Of a stretch of DNA of 64,000 bases, positions 18,885 to 26,667 are shown one piece after another (the stretch's first letter is position 1; every line of letters begins with the position of its first letter). The position numbers and the translations under genes are program-made. The notes beneath the pieces are model-generated. The model worked only from the letters and a program-made list of their open reading frames with translations. It was not told where the DNA came from and ran no database searches. This DNA comes from Planktotalea sp. (GTDB lineage: Bacteria; Pseudomonadota; Alphaproteobacteria; Rhodobacterales; Rhodobacteraceae), in the NCBI RefSeq assembly GCF_018607995.1, contig NZ_JABBAL010000015.1, forward strand, positions 135,078-199,077, in the 5' to 3' direction.

Positions 18885-19041
18885 TGAGAACGCTCCTTTG
18901 TGTTGCAACTTAGCGCGTATGTAAGTTGGAAAGCCGCTGGCTTCTAGGGGTAGATCACGTTCGAGGTGAAAGTACTTAAGTGTGACGCGTCAATCGCCAG
19001 ATTTGATACAAGGCGACGGCAAAGGACAAAAGGCCGAGCTA

Positions 19042-19218
19042 TTACCAAGTGACGCCAGATTGCTCTATGTAAACTACACTGGAGACATCATCAAAGCATT
19101 TGCCGAGTTCGTTAAAACACCCGCGCCATTTGAAATAGAATTCATAGCAAGCGGTGAAACTGAGCATCGATATGGCTGCCGATAAAAATAGAAGAAGTAT
19201 TATAGAAAGAGCTTTCAT
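19042..19218 (-). CDS. Small membrane protein (58 residues) coupled to sfsA
   Basis: The ATG at 19218 overlaps the sfsA stop as ATGA, so the frame is translationally coupled. It encodes MKALSIILLLFLSAAISMLS, a signal or membrane segment, then FTACYEFYFKWRGCFNELGK and CFDDVSSVVYIEQSGVTW. The three cysteines after the hydrophobic part and the FKWRxCFNELGxCFD pattern look like a conserved small roseobacter protein I recall only vaguely. Function unknown; probably periplasmic or membrane-anchored. Naive ORF calling starts it 84 bases too early inside sfsA. The 160 bases between it and map hold nothing I can name. Confidence 0.7.
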   Translation of the reverse strand: MKALSIILLLFLSAAISMLSFTACYEFYFKWRGCFNELGKCFDDVSSVVYIEQSGVTW

Positions 19219-19937
19219 TGCGAAAGCGAGCCAGCCGTATTGCGAAACCCCAACGGCTCTCCAACCCAAACACCCATCGGCGTGATCTTCGTTCCCAAAC
19301 ACATCACTTCAACCCCGACGTCCCGCGCATCCGCGAAGGCCTGCGTGTAAGCCGGATCAATATCGCCGGCCAAAGTCATCTCGCTACAATCCGTCCGCTG
19401 TACCAGATACAGCATCACCGCGCGGTGACCCTCCGCCACCATCGTGGACAGCTCTGCCAAATGCTTTAAGCCGCGTTTGGTGACGCTGTCGGGGAACTCC
19501 GCCAGCCCTGGCTCACGGCAGAGCGTCACGCTCTTCACCTCAACATAGGTATCTGGCCCACCGCCCTTCAGCAGGAAATCGATGCGGCTGTTTTTGCCGT
19601 ATTTCACCTCTGGTCGCACCACATCGTAATCACCTAGCCCAGCAATCTCACGCGCCTCTAACGCGGCTCTCAAAGTGCGGTTAGGTACAGAGGTATCAAC
19701 CCCCGTAAAGTGCCCATTCTCATGATCCACCAAGCGCCAGCCATATTTGAGCTTTTTCTTCGGATCATCATTGAGCTCTAGCCAAATTTTCACACCTTCC
19801 TCAGCCAGCCCCATCATCGAACCAGGGTTGGCGCAATGGGTAGTAATTTCGCGTCCATCTTCCAGTTGCGCATCCGCCAAAAAGCGTTTGTAGCGACGAA
19901 TAAGGCGGGCGGGGATGAGATCGGTTTGAAAGCGCAT
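19215..19937 (-). CDS. sfsA: SfsA-family protein (sugar fermentation stimulation protein homologue)
   Basis: A 240-residue SfsA protein, an OB-fold plus nuclease-like domain whose molecular role is uncertain. Family pieces: N-terminal LIPARLIRRYKRFLADAQL, CANPGSMMGL, SRIDFLLKGGGPDTYVEVKSVT (nuclease-like D and E-x-K), and VLYLVQRTDCSEM-type segment near 180. Length and start are normal. It is followed without gap by the small membrane protein gene and is divergent from the CinA-like gene, with which it shares a 48-base promoter space. Confidence 0.93.
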   Translation of the reverse strand: MRFQTDLIPARLIRRYKRFLADAQLEDGREITTHCANPGSMMGLAEEGVKIWLELNDDPKKKLKYGWRLVDHENGHFTGVDTSVPNRTLRAALEAREIAGLGDYDVVRPEVKYGKNSRIDFLLKGGGPDTYVEVKSVTLCREPGLAEFPDSVTKRGLKHLAELSTMVAEGHRAVMLYLVQRTDCSEMTLAGDIDPAYTQAFADARDVGVEVMCLGTKITPMGVWVGEPLGFRNTAGSLSQ

Positions 19938-19985
19938 GACGCATTGCCTATACCGTTGCTAAACGCCCATCAAGGAGAGCCGCAA

Positions 19986-20708
19986 ATGCCCAACCCTACA
20001 GCCGCCATGTTGGTGATCGGTGATGAAATCCTCTCGGGTCGCACTTTGGATTCCAATACCAATCATCTCGCCAAAGAACTCACAGCACATGGCATTGATC
20101 TGTGCGAGGTGCGCGTGGTCAGCGATGATGCTCGCGCGATAGTGGCCGCAGTGCGTGCTTTGTCTGATCGCTTCGAGCATGTGTTCACCAGCGGTGGCAT
20201 TGGCCCGACCCATGATGATATCACTGCCGATTGCATTGCCGAAGCTTTCGGTCAGCCCATCGATATACGCGACGATGCGCGCGCGCTTCTGGCGGCGCAT
20301 TACGAGCGTCAGGGTTCGGAGCTGAACGAGGCGCGCCTGCGTATGGCGCGCATTCCTGAAGGGGCAACGCTAATCGACAATCCCGTGTCCGTTGCACCCG
20401 GTTTCATCCTTGGTAATGTGCATGTGATGGCAGGGGTTCCGTCCGTGTTTAAAGCAATGGTTGCGACTGTGATGCCAACGCTTACAGGTGGCGCGCCGTT
20501 GCTTAGTGAGACCCTTCGCGTGGATCGTGGCGAGGGCGATATTGCTGGGCCTTTGGGGCAGCTTGCGCAGGATTTCCCTGATCTTTCTATCGGGTCTTAT
20601 CCATTTCAAAAGGATGGCAAATACGGCTCTAACATTGTGATTCGTGGGCAAGATAAGGCTCAGATTAGCCAAGCCATCGCACGCCTTGCGATAGAGATGG
20701 ACATATGA
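19986..20708 (+). CDS. CinA-like molybdopterin-binding domain protein
   Basis: A 240-residue protein made of the MoCF (molybdopterin-binding/CinA N-terminal) domain: VIGDEILSGRTLDSNTNHLA, FTSGGIGPTHDDITADCIAEAFG and VAPGFILGNVHVMAGVP. It lacks the C-terminal CinA deamidase domain. Such stand-alone CinA-N proteins are commonly annotated competence/damage-inducible; nucleotide-pyrophosphatase activity is known for some relatives. Start MPNPTAAML has AAGGAG upstream. It begins a five-gene run (CinA-like, GNAT, AhpD-like, OmpA-like, VIT) with four-base overlaps at three junctions counting GNAT and OmpA. Confidence 0.88.
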   Translation: MPNPTAAMLVIGDEILSGRTLDSNTNHLAKELTAHGIDLCEVRVVSDDARAIVAAVRALSDRFEHVFTSGGIGPTHDDITADCIAEAFGQPIDIRDDARALLAAHYERQGSELNEARLRMARIPEGATLIDNPVSVAPGFILGNVHVMAGVPSVFKAMVATVMPTLTGGAPLLSETLRVDRGEGDIAGPLGQLAQDFPDLSIGSYPFQKDGKYGSNIVIRGQDKAQISQAIARLAIEMDI

Positions 20709-21421
20709 TGCTAGCGGTCCCAGCGCTCTATGAAGTTTGCGCGCAGACTTGGCCAGCCGCCAGCGAAACGCGCCTTGGCCCGTGGACCATTCGCGATGGA
20801 CAAGGGGGTGGGCAACGTGTGTCTGCGGCAACCCAAGATGGCGATGGTCCTTTGGATTTGAGCGCCGCAGAGAGTGCAATGCATGCGCTTGACCAAGCAA
20901 GCTTGTTTATGGTGCGAGATGGTGAAGAAGACCTCGACAGACTGCTCGACACCAATGGCTACACCATCAAAGACCCCGTCAATATCTACACCTGTCCGAT
21001 CACTGACCTGACAGATGTCGCCATTCCGCGCGTTACTGCGTTTACCATTTGGGAGCCCTTGCAGATCATGCATGACATTTGGGCTCAGGGCGGCATTGAT
21101 GCCCAACGCTACGCCGTCATGCAACGTGCCACATGTCCCAAAACCGCGCTCCTTGGGCGTTGGAATGACCAACCCGCAGGCACTGGCTACGTCGGTATCC
21201 ATGACAACATCGCCATGGTTCACGCGCTTGAAATCCTGCCGCATCAGCGCGGGCAAGGTGTTGGCAAATGGATGATGCGCCGCGCCGCGACTTGGGCGCA
21301 CGAGCAGGACGCGACCGATATGTCGGTGATCTGCACACAAGAAAATGAAGCCGCGAACGGGCTTTACACCTCGCTCGGAATGACGCTGGTTGGTACATAT
21401 CACTACCGCATCAAAGGATGA
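20705..21421 (+). CDS. GNAT-family N-acetyltransferase
   Basis: A 238-residue protein whose C-terminal half (about residues 120-235) is a GNAT domain with the acetyl-CoA loop ILPHQRGQGVGKWMM and QENEAANGLYTSLGM. The N-terminal half is less conserved and may be a degenerate second GNAT module. The start overlaps the CinA-like stop (ATATGATG), so it is translationally coupled. Acceptor substrate unknown. Confidence 0.85.
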   Translation: MMLAVPALYEVCAQTWPAASETRLGPWTIRDGQGGGQRVSAATQDGDGPLDLSAAESAMHALDQASLFMVRDGEEDLDRLLDTNGYTIKDPVNIYTCPITDLTDVAIPRVTAFTIWEPLQIMHDIWAQGGIDAQRYAVMQRATCPKTALLGRWNDQPAGTGYVGIHDNIAMVHALEILPHQRGQGVGKWMMRRAATWAHEQDATDMSVICTQENEAANGLYTSLGMTLVGTYHYRIKG

Positions 21422-21425
21422 TGAC

Positions 21426-21989
21426 ATGAGCAAATCCACTGCCCTCGATCTACCGATGGTCGACCCACTACCCACACAGACGCAGAAGTATTTCGACATT
21501 TGCCAAGAAAAACTTGGGATGATCCCCAACGTTTTGCAAGCCCATGCGTTTGATATCGACAAGCTCAACGCCTTCACGGGACTTTACAATGATCTGATGC
21601 TCGCGGACAGCAATCTCAGTAAGCTCGAGCGTGAAATGATCGCTGTCGTGACCTCCTCCATCAACAAATGTTTCTATTGCTTGACGGCGCATGGCGCGGC
21701 TGTGCGTCAGCTTTCGGGTGATCCGAAACTGGGTGAGATGCTGGTAATGAACTGGCGTGTTGCGGATCTGGATGACCGCCAACGTGCGATGCTTTTGTTC
21801 GCGGAACATGTGACTAAAGAAAGCCACTCGATCGAAGAATCCGATCGCCAAGCGTTGCGCAATGTGGGCTTCACGGACCGCGATATCTGGGACATCGCCA
21901 ATGTGTGCGCGTTCTATAATATGTCCAATCGCGTAGCCTCTGCGACGGATATGCGCCCCAACGATGAATACCACGCGCAGCATAGATGA
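21426..21989 (+). CDS. AhpD/carboxymuconolactone decarboxylase-family peroxidase-related protein
   Basis: A 187-residue AhpD-fold protein with the redox CxxC as NKCFYCLTAHGAAVRQ and downstream DIANVCAFYNMSNRVAS, the pattern of the uncharacterised peroxidase-related subfamily. AhpD-fold proteins reduce peroxides or act as thiol redox partners. I use MSKSTALDLP as start (21426), four bases after the GNAT stop; longer frames run into that gene. The stop overlaps the OmpA-like start by four bases. Confidence 0.88.
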   Translation: MSKSTALDLPMVDPLPTQTQKYFDICQEKLGMIPNVLQAHAFDIDKLNAFTGLYNDLMLADSNLSKLEREMIAVVTSSINKCFYCLTAHGAAVRQLSGDPKLGEMLVMNWRVADLDDRQRAMLLFAEHVTKESHSIEESDRQALRNVGFTDRDIWDIANVCAFYNMSNRVASATDMRPNDEYHAQHR

Positions 21990-22942
21990 GCATGTTCCGC
22001 CCCTTCCTTTTCGTGATCTTGGGCTTATTACCCAGCTTGGCAAGCGCTGTTGAATTGACCCTGCCCGGTTCCGCGCGTCAAACGGCGGGGCAGAATTTGG
22101 GCGTCGATAGCTATGCTCTGCCGATTGCAAAGTTCGATGGCACAGACATCCCGTCGCGTATTTTCGAGGGTTTCGTGACGCGTCAAGCATGGCGCATTGA
22201 AGGGGGTGGGGTGACGCCGTTGCAGCTTTTACTGCCGCTCAGGGACGAGTTGAAAGAGAACGGCTACACGTTGATCTTTGAATGCGCAGCCCGCGCGTGT
22301 GGTGGTTTTGATTTCCGCTTTGGCACTGATGTGATCGACGCGCCGGACATGTATGTGGCGCTTGATGACTACCGTTTCGTGTCCGCAATCAAGGGCGCGG
22401 CGAATGCGCCTAAGGCGGCGTTATCCTTGCTTATTTCTCGTAGCGCGGCCTCTGCTTATATCCAGATTATCCAAATCTCCGTGGACGATGCCGCCGATAT
22501 CAGCGTGTCCAAAGGAAGCGAGATCATCGCAAGCACCACAGGCAGCGGACAAGCCGTCACGACGAAGGGTGCCGCAGCGACATTGGACGTGTCAGGGCAT
22601 GTGATCCTGAGCGATCTCACGTTTCAAACAGGCTCCTCCAACTTAGGGGAAGGGTCTTTCAAATCACTCCGAAACCTTGCGGATTTTCTCAGATCGAACA
22701 GCACGCGCAAAGTCGCTTTGGTTGGGCATACAGATGCAGAAGGCAGCCTTGAGGGCAATATCGCGCTCTCCAAACGCCGCGCTTCGTCCGTGCGGACGCG
22801 ATTGATCGAGGCGTATGGCGTACCTGCAGATCAGCTCTCTGCCGAGGGGGTTGGATTCCTGTCGCCTGTCGCAAGCAATCTTAGCGCAGTGGGACGCACC
22901 GCCAATCGACGGGTCGAAGCTGTGCTGATTTCGAGCCAGTGA
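21986..22942 (+). CDS. OmpA-family outer-membrane/periplasmic protein
   Basis: A 318-residue secreted protein: signal peptide MFRPFLFVILGLLPSLASA, a 180-residue N-terminal domain of unknown type, then a C-terminal OmpA peptidoglycan-binding domain (about 205-315) with FQTGSSNLGEGSFKSLRNLA, VALVGHTDAEGSLEGNIALS and NRRVEAVL. The aspartate and arginine that grip diaminopimelate are in the expected places. Probably periplasmic or outer-membrane-attached, tethering to the cell wall. Starts inside the AhpD-like stop codon (ATGA). Confidence 0.9.
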   Translation: MSMFRPFLFVILGLLPSLASAVELTLPGSARQTAGQNLGVDSYALPIAKFDGTDIPSRIFEGFVTRQAWRIEGGGVTPLQLLLPLRDELKENGYTLIFECAARACGGFDFRFGTDVIDAPDMYVALDDYRFVSAIKGAANAPKAALSLLISRSAASAYIQIIQISVDDAADISVSKGSEIIASTTGSGQAVTTKGAAATLDVSGHVILSDLTFQTGSSNLGEGSFKSLRNLADFLRSNSTRKVALVGHTDAEGSLEGNIALSKRRASSVRTRLIEAYGVPADQLSAEGVGFLSPVASNLSAVGRTANRRVEAVLISSQ

Positions 22943-22969
22943 CGTAAGAACAACGAAAGCGAATTGAAT

Positions 22970-23674
22970 ATGCCTGATCCTTCTGCACACCCTGGCGAAC
23001 CGCATTACGTCACCCGCAGCAATTGGTTGCGTGCGGCGGTGCTTGGGGCGAACGATGGCATCGTGTCGGTGTCCTCCCTAATTGTCGGCGTTGCAGCAGC
23101 AGATGCCAGCCAGAGCGCGGTGATCATCGCGGGTGTGGCAGGCCTTTCCGCGGGGGCGATGTCGATGGCGGCGGGGGAATTTGTCTCCGTTTCCTCGCAA
23201 TCCGACATTGAGCAAGCAGATATCGAACGCGAAGCCCGTGGTTTGAAGGATTTCCCCAAAGACGAGCTCGCAGAACTCGCAGAGATCTATGTGGAGCGTG
23301 GCCTGAACTTAGAGACTGCGCAGATCGTTGCCAAGGAGCTCACCGAGCATGATGCCTTAGGCGCGCATGTGCGCGATGAGTTGGGCATCACGGAAGATCA
23401 ATCCGCAAACCCTATGCAAGCGGCCTTCACATCTGGCGTCACGTTCAGCATCGCGGCCGCGATCCCGCTTGTGGCTGCATGGTTGGCTCCCGCGACGTCG
23501 ATCATTCCTGTTGTGCTGTTTGTGACCGTGCTTGCCCTTGCCGCGCTTGGTGCATTGGGGGCCAAAGCAGGCGCCGCGCCATTGTTGCGTCCGACACTCA
23601 GGGTTGTTGGCTGGGGTGTCTTCGCGATGGTTGTGACCGCAGGCATTGGCTGGCTGTTCGGGGTCAGCGTTTAA
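22970..23674 (+). CDS. VIT1/CCC1-family transporter (iron/manganese)
   Basis: A 234-residue VIT-family membrane protein. The first helix segment has WLRAAVLGANDGIVSVSSL, followed by AGLSAGAMSMAAGEFVSVSSQ, a cytoplasmic glutamate/aspartate-rich loop (EIYVERGLNLETAQIVAKEL, LTEHDALGAHVRDELG) and three C-terminal helices. Family members move Fe2+ or Mn2+ out of the cytoplasm. ATG 22970 is preferred to a TTG six bases earlier. Ends the small gene chain. Confidence 0.9.
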   Translation: MPDPSAHPGEPHYVTRSNWLRAAVLGANDGIVSVSSLIVGVAAADASQSAVIIAGVAGLSAGAMSMAAGEFVSVSSQSDIEQADIEREARGLKDFPKDELAELAEIYVERGLNLETAQIVAKELTEHDALGAHVRDELGITEDQSANPMQAAFTSGVTFSIAAAIPLVAAWLAPATSIIPVVLFVTVLALAALGALGAKAGAAPLLRPTLRVVGWGVFAMVVTAGIGWLFGVSV

Positions 23675-23718
23675 TCGTGCGGGCTGTCAGACTTTGCTTA
23701 ACGGTGAATTCCTGAATT

Positions 23719-23850
23719 CTAACCCGAGCTTGTGACCGGTACTTTTCTATGGTCCCGCCTTGTTTGATAAAACAGTAACCAATCTGGTTCAAGGTGCACT
23801 TGCAAGACTGCAACAGGATTTCCTTTAGGCGATGTGTGATCATTTGAGAT
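23719..23850 (-). pseudogene. Possible YafQ/RelE-type toxin remnant
   Basis: In one minus-strand frame DHTSPKGNPVAVLQVHLEPD followed by WLLFYQ matches the C-terminal signature of YafQ-family mRNA interferases (DHxLxGN...HIEPDWLLIY). The upstream half and the partner antitoxin are not recognisable, and the last residues (RTGSHSDLF in the family) are scrambled. If real, it is an old fragment of a toxin-antitoxin module. Apart from this the 275 bases between the VIT gene and the Hint gene hold nothing clear. Confidence 0.35.
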
Positions 23851-23950
23851 GCCTTCAATGGCAGGCCTGCCACACCGATATTTTGATACACCTAAGTGTA
23901 GGTCGATCGCCCACCTGAAGCGCAGCTTTGGTCGGGGTATTGGCGTTTTT

Positions 23951-25528
23951 TTATGCAGCCAACACCTCTGCATGGGTGATAAGAACTTTGGCTTCGAATT
24001 TGCGCAAACCGGGACGTGCCGTTTTCATCTCGCTGAGATTGCGAGCTGCGACAATGCGCTTGAGACTTGAGCGCAGCGGTGCCTCAAAGCTTGCGGTGGT
24101 TTGATGGCCAGGCTGAGAGCTTTCGCTAAGCAGGCCATCACCTGTGACGATTTCATGACGATCAAACAATAGATGAAAATATGTGACGGTGTGCGGGCCT
24201 GTGCGCTGGCGAATTGTGCGTTCGTTGATCAGGTCACGTGCTTACACTAAGACCTCGTCAGACCCGAAAAATAGCGCAGCGTTAGGGTTGGTGATCAACA
24301 CCCGATGCAACGGCGAAACAGAGGTGGCGCTGTGCGCCCCCAGAGCACTTTCATCAAAATCGATTGGGGCGTCTTTGCCTTGAACCTGCTGGTGAGATCG
24401 TCCAACCTAAAGGAGCGGTCGCAGATGGTGGTCCAGTGTTCTGATCAGATCACCCGGTACAAGGCTGTCGACACTCCTTGCCCTGTGTTCGGTGTTGATC
24501 AACGTGCCAGAAGTAAAGCAAGCAACTGCCGATAGGGTCACAAAACCTACGTCGGTGTTTCCGTCAGCGTCTTCCACTGTGCAGGAAAAAACACTTTCGT
24601 CCACCGCAGTGCCAACTGTTAGGGTGACGAAACTCGAAGGCGTCAACTCAATCGGTTCACCCGAGGTGAGTGTGACCACATCTCCGACCGACACGGGTTG
24701 ACCATTGATCTGGATGATCATCAGATCCATGCTGGTTGTGCTTTAATCGTTTGACAAAAGATTAAAGTCACCACTTTGTCCGAGCTTCAAAGATGCGGTG
24801 TCATTGCCTGCGATTAACACTGTTTGAAATGATCCACCAGCAATGAGCAGGTTGCTGTCCAAATCACCGTCTCCGCAATCGGCAATCGCCAGCTTTATCG
24901 TATTTGTCGCGCCAGGCGTGGCAGGCGTGACAGGCGCTTTCAAGGTCAACGTAACAGTAAACCTGTCCATTTCAGTGTTATATGTGTCGACGGTTGCGGG
25001 GTTGTCTACATAGAGTTTCTCGTTGTCTTCGTCGTTGATGTTATCAATCGAGATATCGCCACTGCCGACGCTGATCTGGTCTTGAACGTCATTCACCCAA
25101 ACGCCAACAGCATCGTGGAAGCCGCCGTCGACGTATTCGAGATATTCATCAGAAGAGAATGCGATCTGCATGGTCTATGTGCTGCCTTCGGGTACAAAGT
25201 CTACTTCGAACACAGCTGCGTCGTAAGTTGTTGCACCCGATATCGTGTATAGGCCACTATCACCGCTGGTTCCATGATTTGTGCCTGTTCCTTCAGTCGC
25301 GCTTACGTCGCCACTGCTGTTCGTGACGGCGGTCGCATTTCCCGTGGACAGAATAATACCCGTGTCAGTGGGTGTGATATCGAGCGCGTTTGCATCACCT
25401 CCGGTATAGGTTCCAGAGGTAGCCGCGACACCCGTTTAAGTTGCGGAGATGATTGTAATGCCATTGCCAAACATGGAGAGAGCTATTTCATTGGCGGTTG
25501 CAGTCGTATCAATGGGTAGAGCGGGCAT
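23951..25528 (-). pseudogene. Choice-of-anchor-L / Hint-domain surface protein with five in-frame stops
   Basis: One uninterrupted reading frame of 525 codons runs from ATG 25528 (GAGGTG upstream) to TAA 23951. The N-terminal domain (NGITIISAT, TDTGIILSTGNAT, MQIAFSSDEYLEYVDGGFHD, VNDVQDQISVGSGDISIDNI, YNTEMDRFTVTLTLKAPVTP, DSNLLIAGGSFQT) is of choice-of-anchor-L type; a cadherin-like linker follows; the C-terminal Hint_2 domain starts ACFTSGTLINTE and shows SPLHRVLIT, AALFFGSDEVLV, YFHLLFDRHEIVTGDGLLSE and PGLRKFEAKVLI. Stops at 25436 (TAA), 25175 (TAG), 24743 (TAA), 24407 (TAG) and 24242 (TAA) interrupt it, without any frameshift. Roseobacters carry many such secreted Hint proteins; this copy should be dead. 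Confidence 0.85.
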
Positions 25529-25623
25529 ATGTGGCACCTCGTTAGAAACGGCGGGATGTCACAGGCGCTACCAAAAGTCTTTTAAAACTAAGCAACGTAT
25601 TTAGTTTAATTTTTAGTGGTGTC

Positions 25624-26274
25624 TTAGCGCGCCAGCATTTTCAGACCTTGCGTCACGTCAGAGCGTACAGCAAGTCGCAAACCTGGCTCATCGCCCGCCT
25701 TTAAAGACGCAACAATCAAACGGTGGAAATGCGGTAGTTCTTTGCGACGTAAACGCCCGTAGAGCGCGCGCATTGTGGGGCCAAGTTGTAGCCAGACTTG
25801 TTCGGCCATCGCGAGCATCGCAGGCGCCTGCGCGCGCAAATATAATGTGCGGTGAAATTCCAAATTTGTGCGAATGTAGCCCACCGCATCTTGGCGCGCG
25901 ATTTGCTCTGCGATGGAGGTGTTGATCATCTGCAAACGCTCGATCAAAGCCATATGCGCGCGAGGTAGCGCACGGCTGGCGAGCTCCACTTCGATCAACG
26001 CGCGCAGGGCGGCGAGCTCCTCTATGCGCTCACTGCTAAGTTCAGGGGTTGAGACGCGACCGGAACTTGTCATCGACAACGCCCCTTCCGCCACCAGCCG
26101 TCGCGCTGCTTCGCGCGCAGGGGTCATGGAGACTTCGAACTCCTCACCAATGCTGCGCAGGGTCATCGCTTGGCCTGGGGCAATGTCGCCATACATGATG
26201 CGCGAGCGCAGAGTGCGGTAAACGCGATCATGTGCGGCTGCGGGAACTTCCGAGGGGCGTGGATTTATCAGCAT
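25624..26274 (-). CDS. GntR-family regulator with FCD domain
   Basis: A 216-residue FadR-subfamily regulator: winged helix about residues 15-80 (YRTLRSRIMYGDIAPGQAMT, MTPAREAARRLVAEGAL) and FCD effector domain with the metal-ligand histidine pattern (TNLEFHRTLYLRAQA). A perfect palindrome lies seven bases before its start, so it most likely represses itself. The next genes downstream on the other side are fahA-hmgA and a similar half-site pair lies between those two; a link is possible but unproven. Confidence 0.9.
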   Translation of the reverse strand: MLINPRPSEVPAAAHDRVYRTLRSRIMYGDIAPGQAMTLRSIGEEFEVSMTPAREAARRLVAEGALSMTSSGRVSTPELSSERIEELAALRALIEVELASRALPRAHMALIERLQMINTSIAEQIARQDAVGYIRTNLEFHRTLYLRAQAPAMLAMAEQVWLQLGPTMRALYGRLRRKELPHFHRLIVASLKAGDEPGLRLAVRSDVTQGLKMLAR

Positions 26275-26280
26275 GTGTGT

Positions 26281-26294
26281 TTTGTGATCACAAA
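26281..26294. promoter_or_regulatory. Perfect palindrome TTTGTGATCACAAA, GntR operator
   Basis: The 14-base perfect inverted repeat lies immediately upstream of the GntR/FCD start codon at 26274, the usual place of an autoregulatory operator. Its half-site TGTGA recurs, with a two-base spacer, at 27958-27971. Confidence 0.55.
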
Positions 26295-26335
26295 GCGAAT
26301 TTATGTCAAGGGATCAGAAACTGACAATATTGCGA

Positions 26336-26629
26336 TCAACGCGTACTTAACCCCCATGCGACCTTTGACCAGGCTAACTCATGTATGAAATATGCAATGA
26401 AACCGATGAGCGTGTCGGCAATCGCGATGCCGCCACTGGCAGCAAAAGAGCTTGTGAAAACGAAGCCGATCAACATCATCGTAAAGAAGCCAGAGACTTG
26501 CCAGTTGACAGCCTTTGTTAGAAGTCTGATTTGGGGTGCGTTGTAAAAATTCTTAAGCTTCTGAAAAACATAAAATATCAACAAATTAAGGGAGGATTGA
26601 AAAAGTTTACATGGTGCGTGGAGCGACAC
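26336..26629 (-). CDS. DUF2061 small membrane protein
   Basis: The C-terminal 65 residues match DUF2061: IRLLTKAVNWQVSGFFTMML, TSSFAASGGIAIADTLIG and HELAWSKVAWG, with two membrane helices. Function unknown. The annotated GTG start adds about 30 residues (LNLLIFYVFQKLKNFYNAPQ) not usual in this family, and the true start may be one of the TTG codons around residue 17; the 5' end may have been rearranged. It lies 30 bases past the fahA stop on the same strand. Confidence 0.6.
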   Translation of the reverse strand: MSLHAPCKLFQSSLNLLIFYVFQKLKNFYNAPQIRLLTKAVNWQVSGFFTMMLIGFVFTSSFAASGGIAIADTLIGFIAYFIHELAWSKVAWGLSTR

Positions 26630-26667
26630 CCTGTGCTACCCGGGCTTTAGCTGGTACCCCAAAAACG

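Noticed and set aside
18982..19185. A 67-residue plus-strand open frame between map and sfsA
   Set aside because: It lies opposite the coupled small membrane protein gene, which has better coding evidence.
19836..19985. Longer start for the CinA-like gene
   Set aside because: The 50 extra residues lie antisense to sfsA and have no family match; ATG 19986 has a good ribosome-binding site.
23951..25528. Recoding of TAA/TAG as sense codons
   Set aside because: Intact genes around it end with TAA, TAG and TGA at the expected family C-termini, so no stop codon appears reassigned.
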